This document shows positions 1 through 7,156 of a stretch of DNA of 19,522 nt, in pieces (the stretch's first letter is position 1; every line of letters starts with the position of its first letter). The position numbers were made by a program, and so were the translations under genes. The notes beneath the pieces were generated by a model. It saw only the letters and a list, made by a program, of their open reading frames with translations, was not told the DNA's origin and did no database searches. The DNA is taken from assembly GCA_964478335.1 (NCBI GenBank), contig CAYZIC010000038.1:1-19522 (forward strand). Reading direction: 5' to 3'. This DNA is from CAYZIC01 sp964478335. Lineage in GTDB: Bacteria; Verrucomicrobiota; Kiritimatiellia; RFP12; DVOR01.

Positions 1-898
1 CAGCCTCGCCATCGCAGACCTGTTGGGCGACGTGGTCGGTCGTCATGACTGCCGAGAGGGTCATGTAGCCGCCGGTTAACGCTTTGCCTAAACACATGAT
101 ATCGGGCGAGATGCCCGCATATTCGCAGGCGAATAATTTACCAGTGCGGCCAAAGCCGGTGGCGATCTCGTCGGCAATCAGAAGGATGCCATAGCGGTCG
201 CAGAGGTTGCGTGCTTCGACGAGGTATTGGGGGTGGTAGATGCGCATGCCGCCTGCACCTTGCACAATGGGCTCGAGAATCAAGGCTGCGAGGTGGGTGT
301 GTTCGCGGGCGATGAGCTCTGCGAGTGGCTGAATGGCTTGCGGATCCCAGGGCTGATCAAAGGGCGCATCTGGCGCAGGCACGAAGTAACGCACGGGTAG
401 GGAAGAGCCAAAGAGCGAGTGCATGCCATTGACTGGGTCGCAGACGCTCATTGCATTCCACGTGTCGCCGTGGTAGCCATTGCGAATGGTCACGAAATCC
501 GTTTTGGCAGGATTGTACTGGATAGCCATTTTCATGGCGACTTCGACAGCTACCGAACCGCTATCCGCGTAGAAGATCTTGATCAACGGCGCTGGGGTCA
601 TTTCGACGAGGCGTTTGCCTAAGTCAATGGCGGGCTGATGGGTTAAGCCTCCAAACATCACGTGCGACATGGCTTGGAGCTGATCCGTTGCCGCTTGATT
701 GAGCGCGGGATGGTTGTAGCCATGAACGGTACACCACCAGGAGCTCATGCCCTCAATAAGGGAAGTGCCATCGGCTAATTCAATCCTGTAGTCGTGTGCG
801 CGGGCAACCTTATAACAGGGCATTGGATGGGTCAACGAGGTATAGGGGTGCCAGAGGTGTTCGCGGTCAAAGGTGTCGACGTTGGGATTAGAGGACAT
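1..898 (-). CDS. bioA: Adenosylmethionine-8-amino-7-oxononanoate aminotransferase (BioA), C-terminus cut by window edge
   Basis: This class-III, PLP-dependent aminotransferase makes 7,8-diaminononanoate from KAPA, with SAM as amino donor, in cytosolic biotin synthesis. Reading the minus strand from ATG at 898 gives 299 uninterrupted codons to the window edge; the family is usually about 430 aa, so roughly the last third is missing. Visible landmarks are HLWHPYTS near residue 14, the paired tryptophans in MSSWW (W54, W55) typical of BioA rather than other class-III enzymes, NGYHGDTWNAMSV (140-152), IADEIATGFGRTG with the PLP-binding Asp (D243), and CLGKALTGG with the Schiff-base lysine (K272). 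The start overlaps the end of bioB by 11 bp (888-898), so the two are translationally coupled. The W pair and lysine motif make the identification secure. Confidence 0.95.
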   Translation of the reverse strand, partial: MSSNPNVDTFDREHLWHPYTSLTHPMPCYKVARAHDYRIELADGTSLIEGMSSWWCTVHGYNHPALNQAATDQLQAMSHVMFGGLTHQPAIDLGKRLVEMTPAPLIKIFYADSGSVAVEVAMKMAIQYNPAKTDFVTIRNGYHGDTWNAMSVCDPVNGMHSLFGSSLPVRYFVPAPDAPFDQPWDPQAIQPLAELIAREHTHLAALILEPIVQGAGGMRIYHPQYLVEARNLCDRYGILLIADEIATGFGRTGKLFACEYAGISPDIMCLGKALTGGYMTLSAVMTTDHVAQQVCDGEA

Positions 899-1826
899 AG
901 CCTGCTCCGTGGATGTGCACGAGGTCTTCGGCAACGGTATGGCCCAGGGTGGTCAGGAGGTTGCCCTCGATGGCTGAATTGATGCCAATTTTAAGGAGTA
1001 GGTCTAGTGTTGCATCGCTCAGCCGCGCCCGGCCACCAGCCAAACGCAAGAAGGCCGTCGGGTGAACCAATCTAAAGAGGGCGACGGCGCGGGCGATGTC
1101 GCGTTCGCTTAGAAGTGGGGTGTCGGCTAGTGGGGTGCCGGGGATGGGAGAGAGGATATTGATAGGGATCGACTGAATGGGCAATTGCTGCAGTGCGAAT
1201 GCCAAGTCGATGCGTTGGATTTCCGATTCGCCCATGCCAATGATGCCCCCGCTGCAGATCGACATGCCGACGTTGAGGGCAGCCTGGAGGGTGGCGAGCT
1301 TTTCTGCCTGCGTATGGGTGGAGCAGAGGGTAGGGAAGTAATCTGGGGAAGATTCGAGGTTGCAGTGGTAACGCGACACGCCCGCTTCAAATAGGCGCTG
1401 CAGTTGCGCTTGGTTGAGCAAGCCCATGGAGGCGCAAACTTGGAGGGAGGTTTTGGCGCGAATTGCGCGCACGCATTCGCAGACGTGGGCGATGGTCGTA
1501 TCGCTGGCGGTGCGCCCGCTCATGACAATGGAGAGCCGCTTGATCCCTTGGGATTCATTCTCGTAAGCATGCTTGAGGATCGTCTCGACATCAACCGCAT
1601 CATAGGTTTCGCAGGCCGTGGCAAAGTGGGCAGACTGCGCGCACCATTTGCAGTTTTCAGAACAGCGCCCCGATTTGGCATTCACGATCGAGCACATGTC
1701 AAATGTTTTGGAGGCGAATTCTTTGGTGAGGGTGGCCGCTTCGTCGAAGAGCTCCTGATCGGAGAGCGACTGGCTGATGGCGATGATTTCGTTGCGGGTG
1801 TAAACGGGAGGAACGATCGGTTTCAT
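888..1826 (-). CDS. bioB: Biotin synthase (BioB), radical SAM enzyme
   Basis: BioB inserts sulfur into dethiobiotin, the last step of biotin synthesis. The 312-aa length is normal. The radical-SAM CxxxCxxC motif is GRCSENCKWC (C55, C59, C62), which binds the 4Fe-4S cluster. By alignment from memory with E. coli BioB, the auxiliary-cluster ligands C128, C188 and R260 correspond to C131 (QVCASMG), C191 (SICSGGIIGMGE) and R261 (FLRLAGGR). The position of E. coli C97 is a serine (S99, in KRLSIVMSGR). The substrate loop reads RYHCNLESS where E. coli has YNHNLDTS. This resembles a BioB subgroup I recall from Bacteroidetes and other anaerobes; that is a recollection, not a search. The gene lies 72 bp after purL, with a hairpin between, and overlaps bioA. 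Only a weak AAGG precedes the start. Confidence 0.96.
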   Translation of the reverse strand: MKPIVPPVYTRNEIIAISQSLSDQELFDEAATLTKEFASKTFDMCSIVNAKSGRCSENCKWCAQSAHFATACETYDAVDVETILKHAYENESQGIKRLSIVMSGRTASDTTIAHVCECVRAIRAKTSLQVCASMGLLNQAQLQRLFEAGVSRYHCNLESSPDYFPTLCSTHTQAEKLATLQAALNVGMSICSGGIIGMGESEIQRIDLAFALQQLPIQSIPINILSPIPGTPLADTPLLSERDIARAVALFRLVHPTAFLRLAGGRARLSDATLDLLLKIGINSAIEGNLLTTLGHTVAEDLVHIHGAGYVL

Positions 1827-1845
1827 GGAGAGCCTTGTAGGAATG

Positions 1846-1879
1846 ATTAAGCAGGCAATCAGATGATTACCTGCTTAAT
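1846..1879. promoter_or_regulatory. Dyad-symmetric hairpin between purL and bioB (terminator or operator)
   Basis: Perfect 10-bp arms ATTAAGCAGG (1846-1855) and CCTGCTTAAT (1870-1879) enclose a second 5-bp stem AATCA/TGATT (1857-1861 and 1864-1868) with a 2-nt tip. It begins 20 nt after the purL stop and ends about 20 nt before the bioB start. Neither side has a proper U-tract, so it could be a weak terminator or processing hairpin, or a protein operator controlling bioBA. It does not resemble the BirA operator as I remember it (TTGTAAAC-type arms). Confidence 0.55.
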
Positions 1880-1898
1880 GAGTAGCTGATACTTGGAC

Positions 1899-4800
1899 TT
1901 ATTTACCCGTTGCGAAACGGTAAGCATTGTGGAAGAGCTGCATCCAGGGGCCTTCTTCACCGGTGCAGAAATCTGCAGGGCGGTAGGAGAGCTGGGTCGC
2001 ACGGAAGCTACGCTCAGGGTGAGGCATGAGGATTGTCGCACGACCATCGGTGCTGGTGAAGCTCGTCAAGCCACCCTTAGAGCCGTTGGGGTTCCAAGGA
2101 TAAACTTCGGTTGCTTGACCGGCGTTGTCCACGAAGCGCAAGGCTGCAGTTGCTTGAGCGGCATCAGCGTCCGAATCGAAGAGGACGCGGCCTTCGCCGT
2201 GAGCCACGGCAATTGGGAGGCGTGAGCCAGCCATGCCCTTGAGCAAGACGGAGGGGTTTTCGAGGACTTCGAGGGTGCAGTAGCGGCCTTCGAATTGTTC
2301 GGACATGTTGCGAACGAACTTCGGCCAGTGCTGTGCACCCGGGATGATGCCCTTGAGCTGGGAGATCATTTGGCAGCCGTTGCAAACGCCGAGAGTGAAG
2401 GTGTCTGGGCGCTCGAAGAATGCCTTGAACATCGCCTTCATATCTTCATTAAAGAGGATGGTTGATGCCCAGCCCGAGCCAGCGCCCAAGACGTCACCAT
2501 AGGAGAAGCCACCGCAAGCGACCAAGCCCTTGAATTGATCTAAGGTAACCTTGCCGCTGAGCAGGTCGGTCATGTGCACGTCGATGGCTTCAAAGCCAGC
2601 GAGTGTGAATGCCGCAGCCATTTCGATGTGGCCATTGACACCCTCTTCGCGCAAGATTGCAATCTTGGGACGGTTGGTGGGGGCGGGTTTGGTCACGTCG
2701 AGCGGGTAGGTGGTGGCGAAATTCATACCCGCATCAGAGGGATCGTCAGCGTGGCTGAATTCTTGTTGTGCGCAAACGGGGTGGTCGCGCAATTCTTGCA
2801 TCTTAAAGGTGGTTTCGGACCATGCCTTTCTGACGGCACCAATGGTGGTGTCGATGGCGGGCTCGTGGTCGACGGTGATTTGGATGGCGTAGTCATCGGT
2901 GGGAATACCGATCCATGCGATAGCCTGGGACAAACCGTGCTTTGCAAAGATTGCTTCGACAGCGGCGGCCTTGTCAGCGGCGATTTGCAAGACTGCGCCG
3001 AGCTCTTCATTGTAGAGCGCTGCGAGTGCATCGGTGCCCGGGACGTTTGCCGCAATACCGCGGCCGCCTGCCATGGCCATTTCGCAAAGGGTGACAGCCA
3101 AGCCACCATCGGAGCGGTCATGGTAAGCCAAGACGAGGCCAGCTTCGACCAATTCTTGCATGGCTTCAAATGCCGCACGAACCATTTCGGGGGATTCCAT
3201 ATCGGGTACAGATTCGCCCATTTGGTTGTAGACCTGAGCCAAGCAGGAGGCGCCGAGGCGCTGTTTGCCCTTGGCCAAATCGAGCAAGAGCAATTGTGAA
3301 TCGCCATCCTTAAGATCAGGGGTGACATCCTTACGCACGTCGGTGACGGTGGAGAATGCACTGATGATGCAGCTCAAGGGGCCGAGCTGTTTGTGAGCTT
3401 GACCTTGGCTATCAGTCCAGGTGGTGCTCATGGAGAGGGAGTCCTTACCCACAGGGATGCAGATGCCGAGCTTGGGGCAAACGTCCATGCCGATGGCTTC
3501 GACGGTGTCAAAGAGCTTGGCGTCTTCGCCGGGTTGACCACAAGCAGCCATCCAGTTCGCAGAGAGCTTGATGTTACCAATCTTGCCCAAAGGAGCAGAG
3601 GCCATATTCAAGATTGCTTCGCCCACAGCCATGCGGCCAGAGGCAGGACCATCGATGATTGCAATCGGGGTACGCTCTGCAGTGGCCATACATTCGCCGG
3701 TGGTGCATTGGTAACCGGTGATGGTCATGGCGTGGTCAGCGATTGGCAATTGGTACTTGCCGACCATTTGGTCGCGGTGCACCATACCTGTCACGGTGCG
3801 GTCAGTGATGGTGATCAAGAAGGTCTTGTTTGCCACAGCCGGGAAACGCATCACGCGGTCGAGGGCTTCGCCAGCAGTGATGGTGCCGAAGTCGAGCGTT
3901 TGGGTTTCTTGAGTAGTGTGGGTCACATCACGCAGCATACGGGGAGGCTTACCCAACAATGTGGAGATATCCATATCGATGGGGTGATCCTTAAAGATTT
4001 CGTCAGCCAAGATCATGCGGCCGTCGTCACGGGTTTCACCAATGAAAGCCACGGGGCAGCGTTCGCGAGTACAAAATGCCTCAAACAAGACGCGGTCTTC
4101 GGCCTTGATTGCCAAGACGTAACGTTCTTGAGCTTCGCAGCACCAGATTTCCATGGGGTTCATGGAGAGGTCTTCGTTGTTGATCTTGCGCAATTCAAAG
4201 TCCGCACCGGTCGCTTCGACCAATTCAGGGCAACCATTGGAGAGACCACCAGCGCCGATATCGTGGAGAGAGAGGATAGGGTTATTCTTACCCAATGCGA
4301 CGCAAGCATCGATGACGCCTTGTGCGCGGCGTTGCATTTCGGCGTTGCCACGTTGGACGGAGTTGAAGTCGAGTTGAGCTTCGTTGCTACCCGAGGACAT
4401 CGATGAAGCAGCACCGCCGCCGAGACCAATTTTCATTGCCGGGCCACCGATTTGAACCACGAGGACTTTGGAGGGCACGTCGAGCTTGTACACTTGTGAG
4501 GCACGGATATTGCCCATACCGCCAGCGAGCATGATCGGCTTGTGGTAGCCCCAGTAACGGCTGCCGACTTGTTCTTCGAGCGTACGGAAGAATCCGCACA
4601 GCTGCGGGCGACCGAATTCATTACCAAAAGCAGCACCGCCAAGGGGGCCTTCGATCATGATCGACAAAGCCGATGCGAGGCGTTCGGGGCGTTCGGCATA
4701 GTCCTTTTCCCAAGGTTGCTTAAAGCCTGGGATATGCAAATCGCTGACGCAGAAACCGCAGATACCCGCCTTGGTACGCGAGCCGATACCCGTAGCCGAT

Positions 4801-5753
4801 TCGTCACGGATTTCACCGCCAACGCCCGTTGCAGCGCCAGGGTATGGGGAGATTGCGGTCGGGTGGTTGTGGGTTTCCACCTTCATCAGCATTTCCATTT
4901 GGTCTTCTTCAAACTTGTAGGTGTTGTCCATTGGATCGGACTGGAATGCGGAGATCTTAAAGCCGTCGATCACGCCCGAGTTATCCTTGTAGGCCACTTG
5001 GGTGCCTTCGGGGTGCAACTTGTGGGTGTTGCGAATCATACCAAAGAGAGAAATGTCACGCTTCTTGCCATCGATGATCCATTCAGCATTAAAGATCTTG
5101 TGACGGCAGTGCTCGGAATTGACTTGTCCGAACATGACCAATTCCGTATCGGTCGGGTTGCGTTTTGCCTCGGTGTAAGCCTTGAGCAAGTAGTCGATTT
5201 CCTCGCCACTCATGGCAAGGCCCAATTCCTTATTGGCCTTGTCGAGTGCTGCAACGCCCTCTTCGAGCACATTAAAGACCTTACCAGGAGCAGGTTGTGC
5301 TTCGTCAAAGAAACGAGCCAAGTCGCCGTAGGCATAGACGCCCTCGATCATGCGATCGTGCAAGATATTGATTGCTGCGCCAAGACCAGCAGGAGCCACT
5401 TCTTGACCATTTATGGTGAAAACAACGCGCATGAGACGCTCAACGCGTGAAACACCCTGCACCGAGCAGTAGTTAAAGATATCGCTCGCCTTTGATGACC
5501 AAGGCGAGATCGTACCCATACGAGGTGCCACAAAGAAGCCATTTTGAGGGCAAGCATCGGCAGTCGCATCAAGCAATTGGCAAGCCTTGGTAACGACGCC
5601 TTCGGGTAGGGATTCTGTTGCCGTGTGCAACGCATAAACCCATTGCGTTTCTAGGTTGGCGTTTGCAAAGTCAGCTGCAGCGAGCTGTGATAAGTAGGCA
5701 TCAATACGAAATTGAGAAAGTGCGGTACGACCTGGCAATAATACGACTGACAT
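1899..5753 (-). CDS. purL: Phosphoribosylformylglycinamidine synthase, large single-chain type (PurL)
   Basis: PurL converts FGAR, ATP and glutamine to FGAM, the fourth step of de novo purine synthesis, in the cytosol. At 1284 aa it matches the single-chain proteobacterial/eukaryotic form (E. coli about 1295 aa), not the split PurS-PurL-PurQ form. Domains in order are an N-terminal PurS-like part, a helical linker (about 170-235), the two tandem AIRS/PurM-like halves of the FGAM synthase core with motifs such as VNSEHCRHKIF, KVETHNHPTAI, GGEIRDE and SLHDIGAGGLSN, and a class-I glutamine amidotransferase domain starting near P1029. The amidotransferase triad is visible: C1124 in GVCNGCQ, with H1245 and E1247 in MPHPERSFR. 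The start has an AAGGA Shine-Dalgarno about 7 nt upstream, inside a small palindrome (5754-5764). Long plus-strand frames opposite it are shadows. Confidence 0.97.
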   Translation of the reverse strand: MSVVLLPGRTALSQFRIDAYLSQLAAADFANANLETQWVYALHTATESLPEGVVTKACQLLDATADACPQNGFFVAPRMGTISPWSSKASDIFNYCSVQGVSRVERLMRVVFTINGQEVAPAGLGAAINILHDRMIEGVYAYGDLARFFDEAQPAPGKVFNVLEEGVAALDKANKELGLAMSGEEIDYLLKAYTEAKRNPTDTELVMFGQVNSEHCRHKIFNAEWIIDGKKRDISLFGMIRNTHKLHPEGTQVAYKDNSGVIDGFKISAFQSDPMDNTYKFEEDQMEMLMKVETHNHPTAISPYPGAATGVGGEIRDESATGIGSRTKAGICGFCVSDLHIPGFKQPWEKDYAERPERLASALSIMIEGPLGGAAFGNEFGRPQLCGFFRTLEEQVGSRYWGYHKPIMLAGGMGNIRASQVYKLDVPSKVLVVQIGGPAMKIGLGGGAASSMSSGSNEAQLDFNSVQRGNAEMQRRAQGVIDACVALGKNNPILSLHDIGAGGLSNGCPELVEATGADFELRKINNEDLSMNPMEIWCCEAQERYVLAIKAEDRVLFEAFCTRERCPVAFIGETRDDGRMILADEIFKDHPIDMDISTLLGKPPRMLRDVTHTTQETQTLDFGTITAGEALDRVMRFPAVANKTFLITITDRTVTGMVHRDQMVGKYQLPIADHAMTITGYQCTTGECMATAERTPIAIIDGPASGRMAVGEAILNMASAPLGKIGNIKLSANWMAACGQPGEDAKLFDTVEAIGMDVCPKLGICIPVGKDSLSMSTTWTDSQGQAHKQLGPLSCIISAFSTVTDVRKDVTPDLKDGDSQLLLLDLAKGKQRLGASCLAQVYNQMGESVPDMESPEMVRAAFEAMQELVEAGLVLAYHDRSDGGLAVTLCEMAMAGGRGIAANVPGTDALAALYNEELGAVLQIAADKAAAVEAIFAKHGLSQAIAWIGIPTDDYAIQITVDHEPAIDTTIGAVRKAWSETTFKMQELRDHPVCAQQEFSHADDPSDAGMNFATTYPLDVTKPAPTNRPKIAILREEGVNGHIEMAAAFTLAGFEAIDVHMTDLLSGKVTLDQFKGLVACGGFSYGDVLGAGSGWASTILFNEDMKAMFKAFFERPDTFTLGVCNGCQMISQLKGIIPGAQHWPKFVRNMSEQFEGRYCTLEVLENPSVLLKGMAGSRLPIAVAHGEGRVLFDSDADAAQATAALRFVDNAGQATEVYPWNPNGSKGGLTSFTSTDGRATILMPHPERSFRATQLSYRPADFCTGEEGPWMQLFHNAYRFATGK

Positions 5754-5814
5754 AAGGAATCCTTTTTTGATTAACTATGAATAGTGACAACTACCCTTAA
5801 AAAATAGTGATGCC

Positions 5815-5843
5815 AGTGTAGCCTTTTTGGAACAATAAATCAA
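5815..5843 (-). promoter_or_regulatory. Probable sigma70-type promoter of purL
   Basis: On the minus strand, a -35-like TTGATT (5838-5843) and a -10-like TACACT (5815-5820) are separated by exactly 17 nt. This would put the start of transcription near 5808 and leave a 5' UTR of about 55 nt. No purine-repressor palindrome was recognised. The call rests on motif and spacing only. Confidence 0.4.
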
Positions 5844-6187
5844 GCCAAAACTCCTCTATTCTAACAAATAAATGTGCAATCCCGCCCTAGGAGGCCTTAT
5901 TGTGTCTTGAAGAATAGTCTTATAGATGTGAAATCGGTTGTGATGCGTCCTTCTAAGCGACCTCCTCAGGGCGGAGCGGACAAGGGGGTGATAGGTACTT
6001 GCCATACGTGCGGAGTGCTCGCGACAATCATGCTACGCACTTGCAGGCCCCACCACAACGAGCTTACGAACGTCCAAAGCAGTGCGCTTATGAATTGCCC
6101 AATAGCGGTGGAGTTGCAAACGCCAATGCTGAATCGCAGCAGACTTAGGCTAAACGAGAGCCTGTTCACCCTGTAGGGAACACCTCT

Positions 6188-6216
6188 CGTTCCTATTGAC
6201 ACTTTGTCGCATAATG
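6188..6216 (+). repeat. Imperfect direct repeat, copy 1, with promoter-like motif
   Basis: It shares 21 of 29 aligned positions with 6594-6622, without gaps. The conserved blocks are CGTT, TTGAC and CTTTGTC. Seven of the eight differences are transitions. In this copy TTGACA (6196-6201) is followed after 17 nt by TATTAC (6219-6224), a plausible sigma70 promoter. It lies just upstream of the terminator at 6239, so a transcript from it would be only about 50 nt unless it reads through. Confidence 0.5.
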
Positions 6217-6238
6217 GCTATTACGATGTTTTTGGAGT

Positions 6239-6275
6239 GCTCTAGACGACCCTCTAATCGTACTAGAGCCTTTTT
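6239..6275 (+). terminator. Intrinsic terminator
   Basis: Perfect 7-bp arms GCTCTAG (6239-6245) and CTAGAGC (6263-6269) enclose a 17-nt loop and are followed by CTTTTTA on the plus strand. The U-run fixes the direction. It could end the candidate ncRNA upstream. The purL gene on the left diverges, so this hairpin does not serve it. Confidence 0.55.
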
Positions 6276-6296
6276 ATTGGCACTTGTTACTTTTTA

Positions 6297-6581
6297 ATGA
6301 GTAAGCATACTATATTTTACTCATGCTTGATGATTGCATACCTTGTTTGCATATCCCTCTATGTATCACGCTTAACTGTTGCGCTTAGGCGTGAGTTTTA
6401 TCCTGCTGTTTTTTGGGGGCTTACTTGCTGTTTTATTCTTGTGGTTAATTTGCTTTTGATCATTTGGTCTAAAAGTATTTTCCACTATCACGCTATCGCT
6501 CAATCGTTGAGTATCGCTTTACAAAATACCAATAGCGACTGTTTTGGGCTCATATGGTTCTTGTTGAATGATAGATGGTAA
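6297..6581 (+). CDS. Doubtful small membrane protein
   Basis: This 94-aa frame encodes two hydrophobic stretches, about residues 5-25 (FYSCLMIAYLVCISLYV) and 39-58 (FWGLTCCFILVVNLLLIIW), separated by a short basic loop (RREF), which would suit a small two-helix inner-membrane protein. I recognise no family. Against it: no Shine-Dalgarno is visible before the ATG, the start lies just 20 nt past an intrinsic terminator, and the sequence is AT-rich, which favours chance hydrophobic codons. It may be a real hypothetical gene or only an open frame. Downstream, after about 150 nt, comes the bidirectional terminator at 6734-6778. Confidence 0.25.
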   Translation: MSKHTIFYSCLMIAYLVCISLYVSRLTVALRREFYPAVFWGLTCCFILVVNLLLIIWSKSIFHYHAIAQSLSIALQNTNSDCFGLIWFLLNDRW

Positions 6582-6593
6582 AAATAGAGACAG

Positions 6594-6622
6594 CGTTGTC
6601 GTTGACGCTTTGTCACGTAGTG
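6594..6622 (+). repeat. Imperfect direct repeat, copy 2
   Basis: This is the partner of the copy at 6188-6216 and shares CGTT, TTGAC (6602-6606) and CTTTGTC at the same spacing. The -10 region at the equivalent spacing (ATCACG) is poor, so promoter function is less likely here than in copy 1. It is followed by a stem-rich segment: GGCG/CGCC around 6637-6647, GAGCTT/AAGCTC (about 6677-6698) and CGTTTA/TAAACG (6707-6722). The strong terminator at 6734 comes next. The arrangement could be a small RNA unit of 150-180 nt. Confidence 0.45.
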
Positions 6623-6733
6623 CGATCACGTTGTGGCGGCTCGCCGATAGTGGGATCATGGATTAGATGGGTGTGGGAGCTTTGAGTGAGCAAGCTCGGG
6701 GGCATGCGTTTAAGCATAAACGTATCAACAGTC

Positions 6734-6778
6734 AAAAAGCGGACACCGTGCGATCGAGTGCATTGTGTCCGCTTTTTT
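6734..6778. terminator. Strong bidirectional intrinsic terminator
   Basis: Perfect 13-bp arms AAAAAGCGGACAC (6734-6746) and GTGTCCGCTTTTT (6765-6777) enclose an 18-nt loop. The A-run on the left and T-run on the right make it a good terminator in both directions. On the plus strand it would end the small ORF or a small RNA; no convincing minus-strand gene faces it from the right. Confidence 0.75.
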
Positions 6779-6934
6779 GTACGTTCCGACCTTGTAAAAT
6801 GCACAAGAGCCGTTTAGATATGCGTTCGATTATCAAGAGTAATAGGAAAAGCTAAGAGCAGGCTCATACGCTCCACGCACCAATTCTAGCCTGATGTCTT
6901 AGACCGAGACCATCGCTAAGCCGTACCATGATCC
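6779..6934. other. Intergenic stretch without recognisable content
   Basis: The only frames here are short, have no Shine-Dalgarno, and resemble no protein I know. I see no RNA gene or clear hairpin. It separates the bidirectional terminator from the inverted-repeat array before the HU-like gene. Confidence 0.4.
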
Positions 6935-7080
6935 ATTGCAATGCAATTGACTAATCGGCTTCAACTGATTGCTCATTTAGATTGTAACCCATTACTCATT
7001 TGCCTTGCAATCTAAAAGGCAAATGAGTTGCAATGTAAAAATAGATTAGGTTACAACCCATTTTTCACTTGCATTGCAAT
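6935..7080. repeat. Nested inverted repeats upstream of the HU-like gene
   Basis: Three pairs of perfect inverted repeats lie one inside another. The outer arms are ATTGCAATGCAA (6935-6946) and TTGCATTGCAAT (7069-7080). The middle arms are TTGTAACC (6982-6989) and GGTTACAA (7049-7056). The inner arms are CTCATTTGCCTT (6995-7006) and AAGGCAAATGAG (7016-7027), with a 9-nt loop. The heptamer TTGCAAT or its complement occurs four times. CTCATTT and AACCCATT are also directly repeated. The outer right arm sits in the spacer of the likely HU-like promoter, which suits an operator or a bent, protein-bound control region. Confidence 0.7.
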
Positions 7081-7092
7081 CCATTTTATGCT
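7064..7092 (+). promoter_or_regulatory. Possible promoter of the HU-like gene
   Basis: TTCACT (7064-7069) and TATGCT (7087-7092) are separated by 17 nt, each matching four of six consensus bases. The start of transcription would be near 7099 and the 5' UTR about 58 nt. The right outer arm of the inverted repeats (7069-7080) fills most of the spacer, so a protein bound there would affect RNA polymerase directly. Confidence 0.35.
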
Positions 7093-7156
7093 ACCTTAGT
7101 AGACAGTGAGATCAAACTAGAGCCATTGACATCATTAATTACACGGAGGAAACACC

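Larger units (their letters stand above)
5932..6275 (+). ncRNA. Candidate structured non-coding RNA, family not recognised
   Basis: The segment is clearly richer in G+C than its AT-rich flanks and has no convincing ORF. A -10-like TATAGA (5921-5926) precedes it, with only a weak -35, and an intrinsic terminator ends it at 6239-6275. Internal pairing includes arms AACGAGAG (6153-6160) and CTCTCGTT (6184-6191) with an inner TGTTC/GAACA stem, GTGCG/CGCAC (6008-6012 and 6036-6040), and the competing CGCACTTGC/GCAGTGCG (6036-6044 and 6079-6086). ATCG and ATGCG near the 5' end (5933-5947) can pair with CGCAT and CGAT at 6208-6227. The length would suit tmRNA or RNase P RNA, but their signature sequences are absent. 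A promoter-like pair at 6196-6224 lies inside it, so the unit may instead be shorter. Tentative. Confidence 0.25.

Noticed and set aside
2574..5450. Long plus-strand open frames opposite purL (about 240-340 aa)
   Set aside because: They are antisense shadows of a well-conserved purL frame, have no domain signatures or Shine-Dalgarno support, and arise from its codon bias.
5977..6055. tRNA-like unit from GGGGG to CCCCACCA
   Set aside because: The acceptor arms do not pair beyond four bases and there is no GGTTCRA T-loop or recognisable anticodon arm.
5971..6160. tmRNA (GGGGGTGAT-like start, GCAAACGCC resembling a tag resume codon, later CCCCACCA)
   Set aside because: The TTCGAC D-loop block and a TpsiC arm are missing, the tag frame does not end in the usual LAA-stop, and the CCA lies upstream of the tag-like region without a permuted-gene layout.
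5966..6202. Minus-strand 78-aa hydrophobic frame
   Set aside because: No Shine-Dalgarno, no family resemblance, and it lies across the hairpins of the RNA candidate.
5932..6275. RNase P RNA, SRP RNA or 6S RNA
   Set aside because: No GAGGAAAGUCC or ACAGAA-type RNase P core, no GGAAGGAAGC SRP loop, and no single long bubble-containing hairpin could be traced by eye; only the size fits.
6982..7056. BirA-type operator (TTGTAACC ... GGTTACAA)
   Set aside because: The spacing of nearly 60 nt is far from the short spacer of BirA operators, and the neighbour is an HU-like gene, not a biotin gene.
6935..7080. CRISPR array
   Set aside because: The repeats are inverted and nested, not evenly spaced direct repeats, and no cas gene is present.
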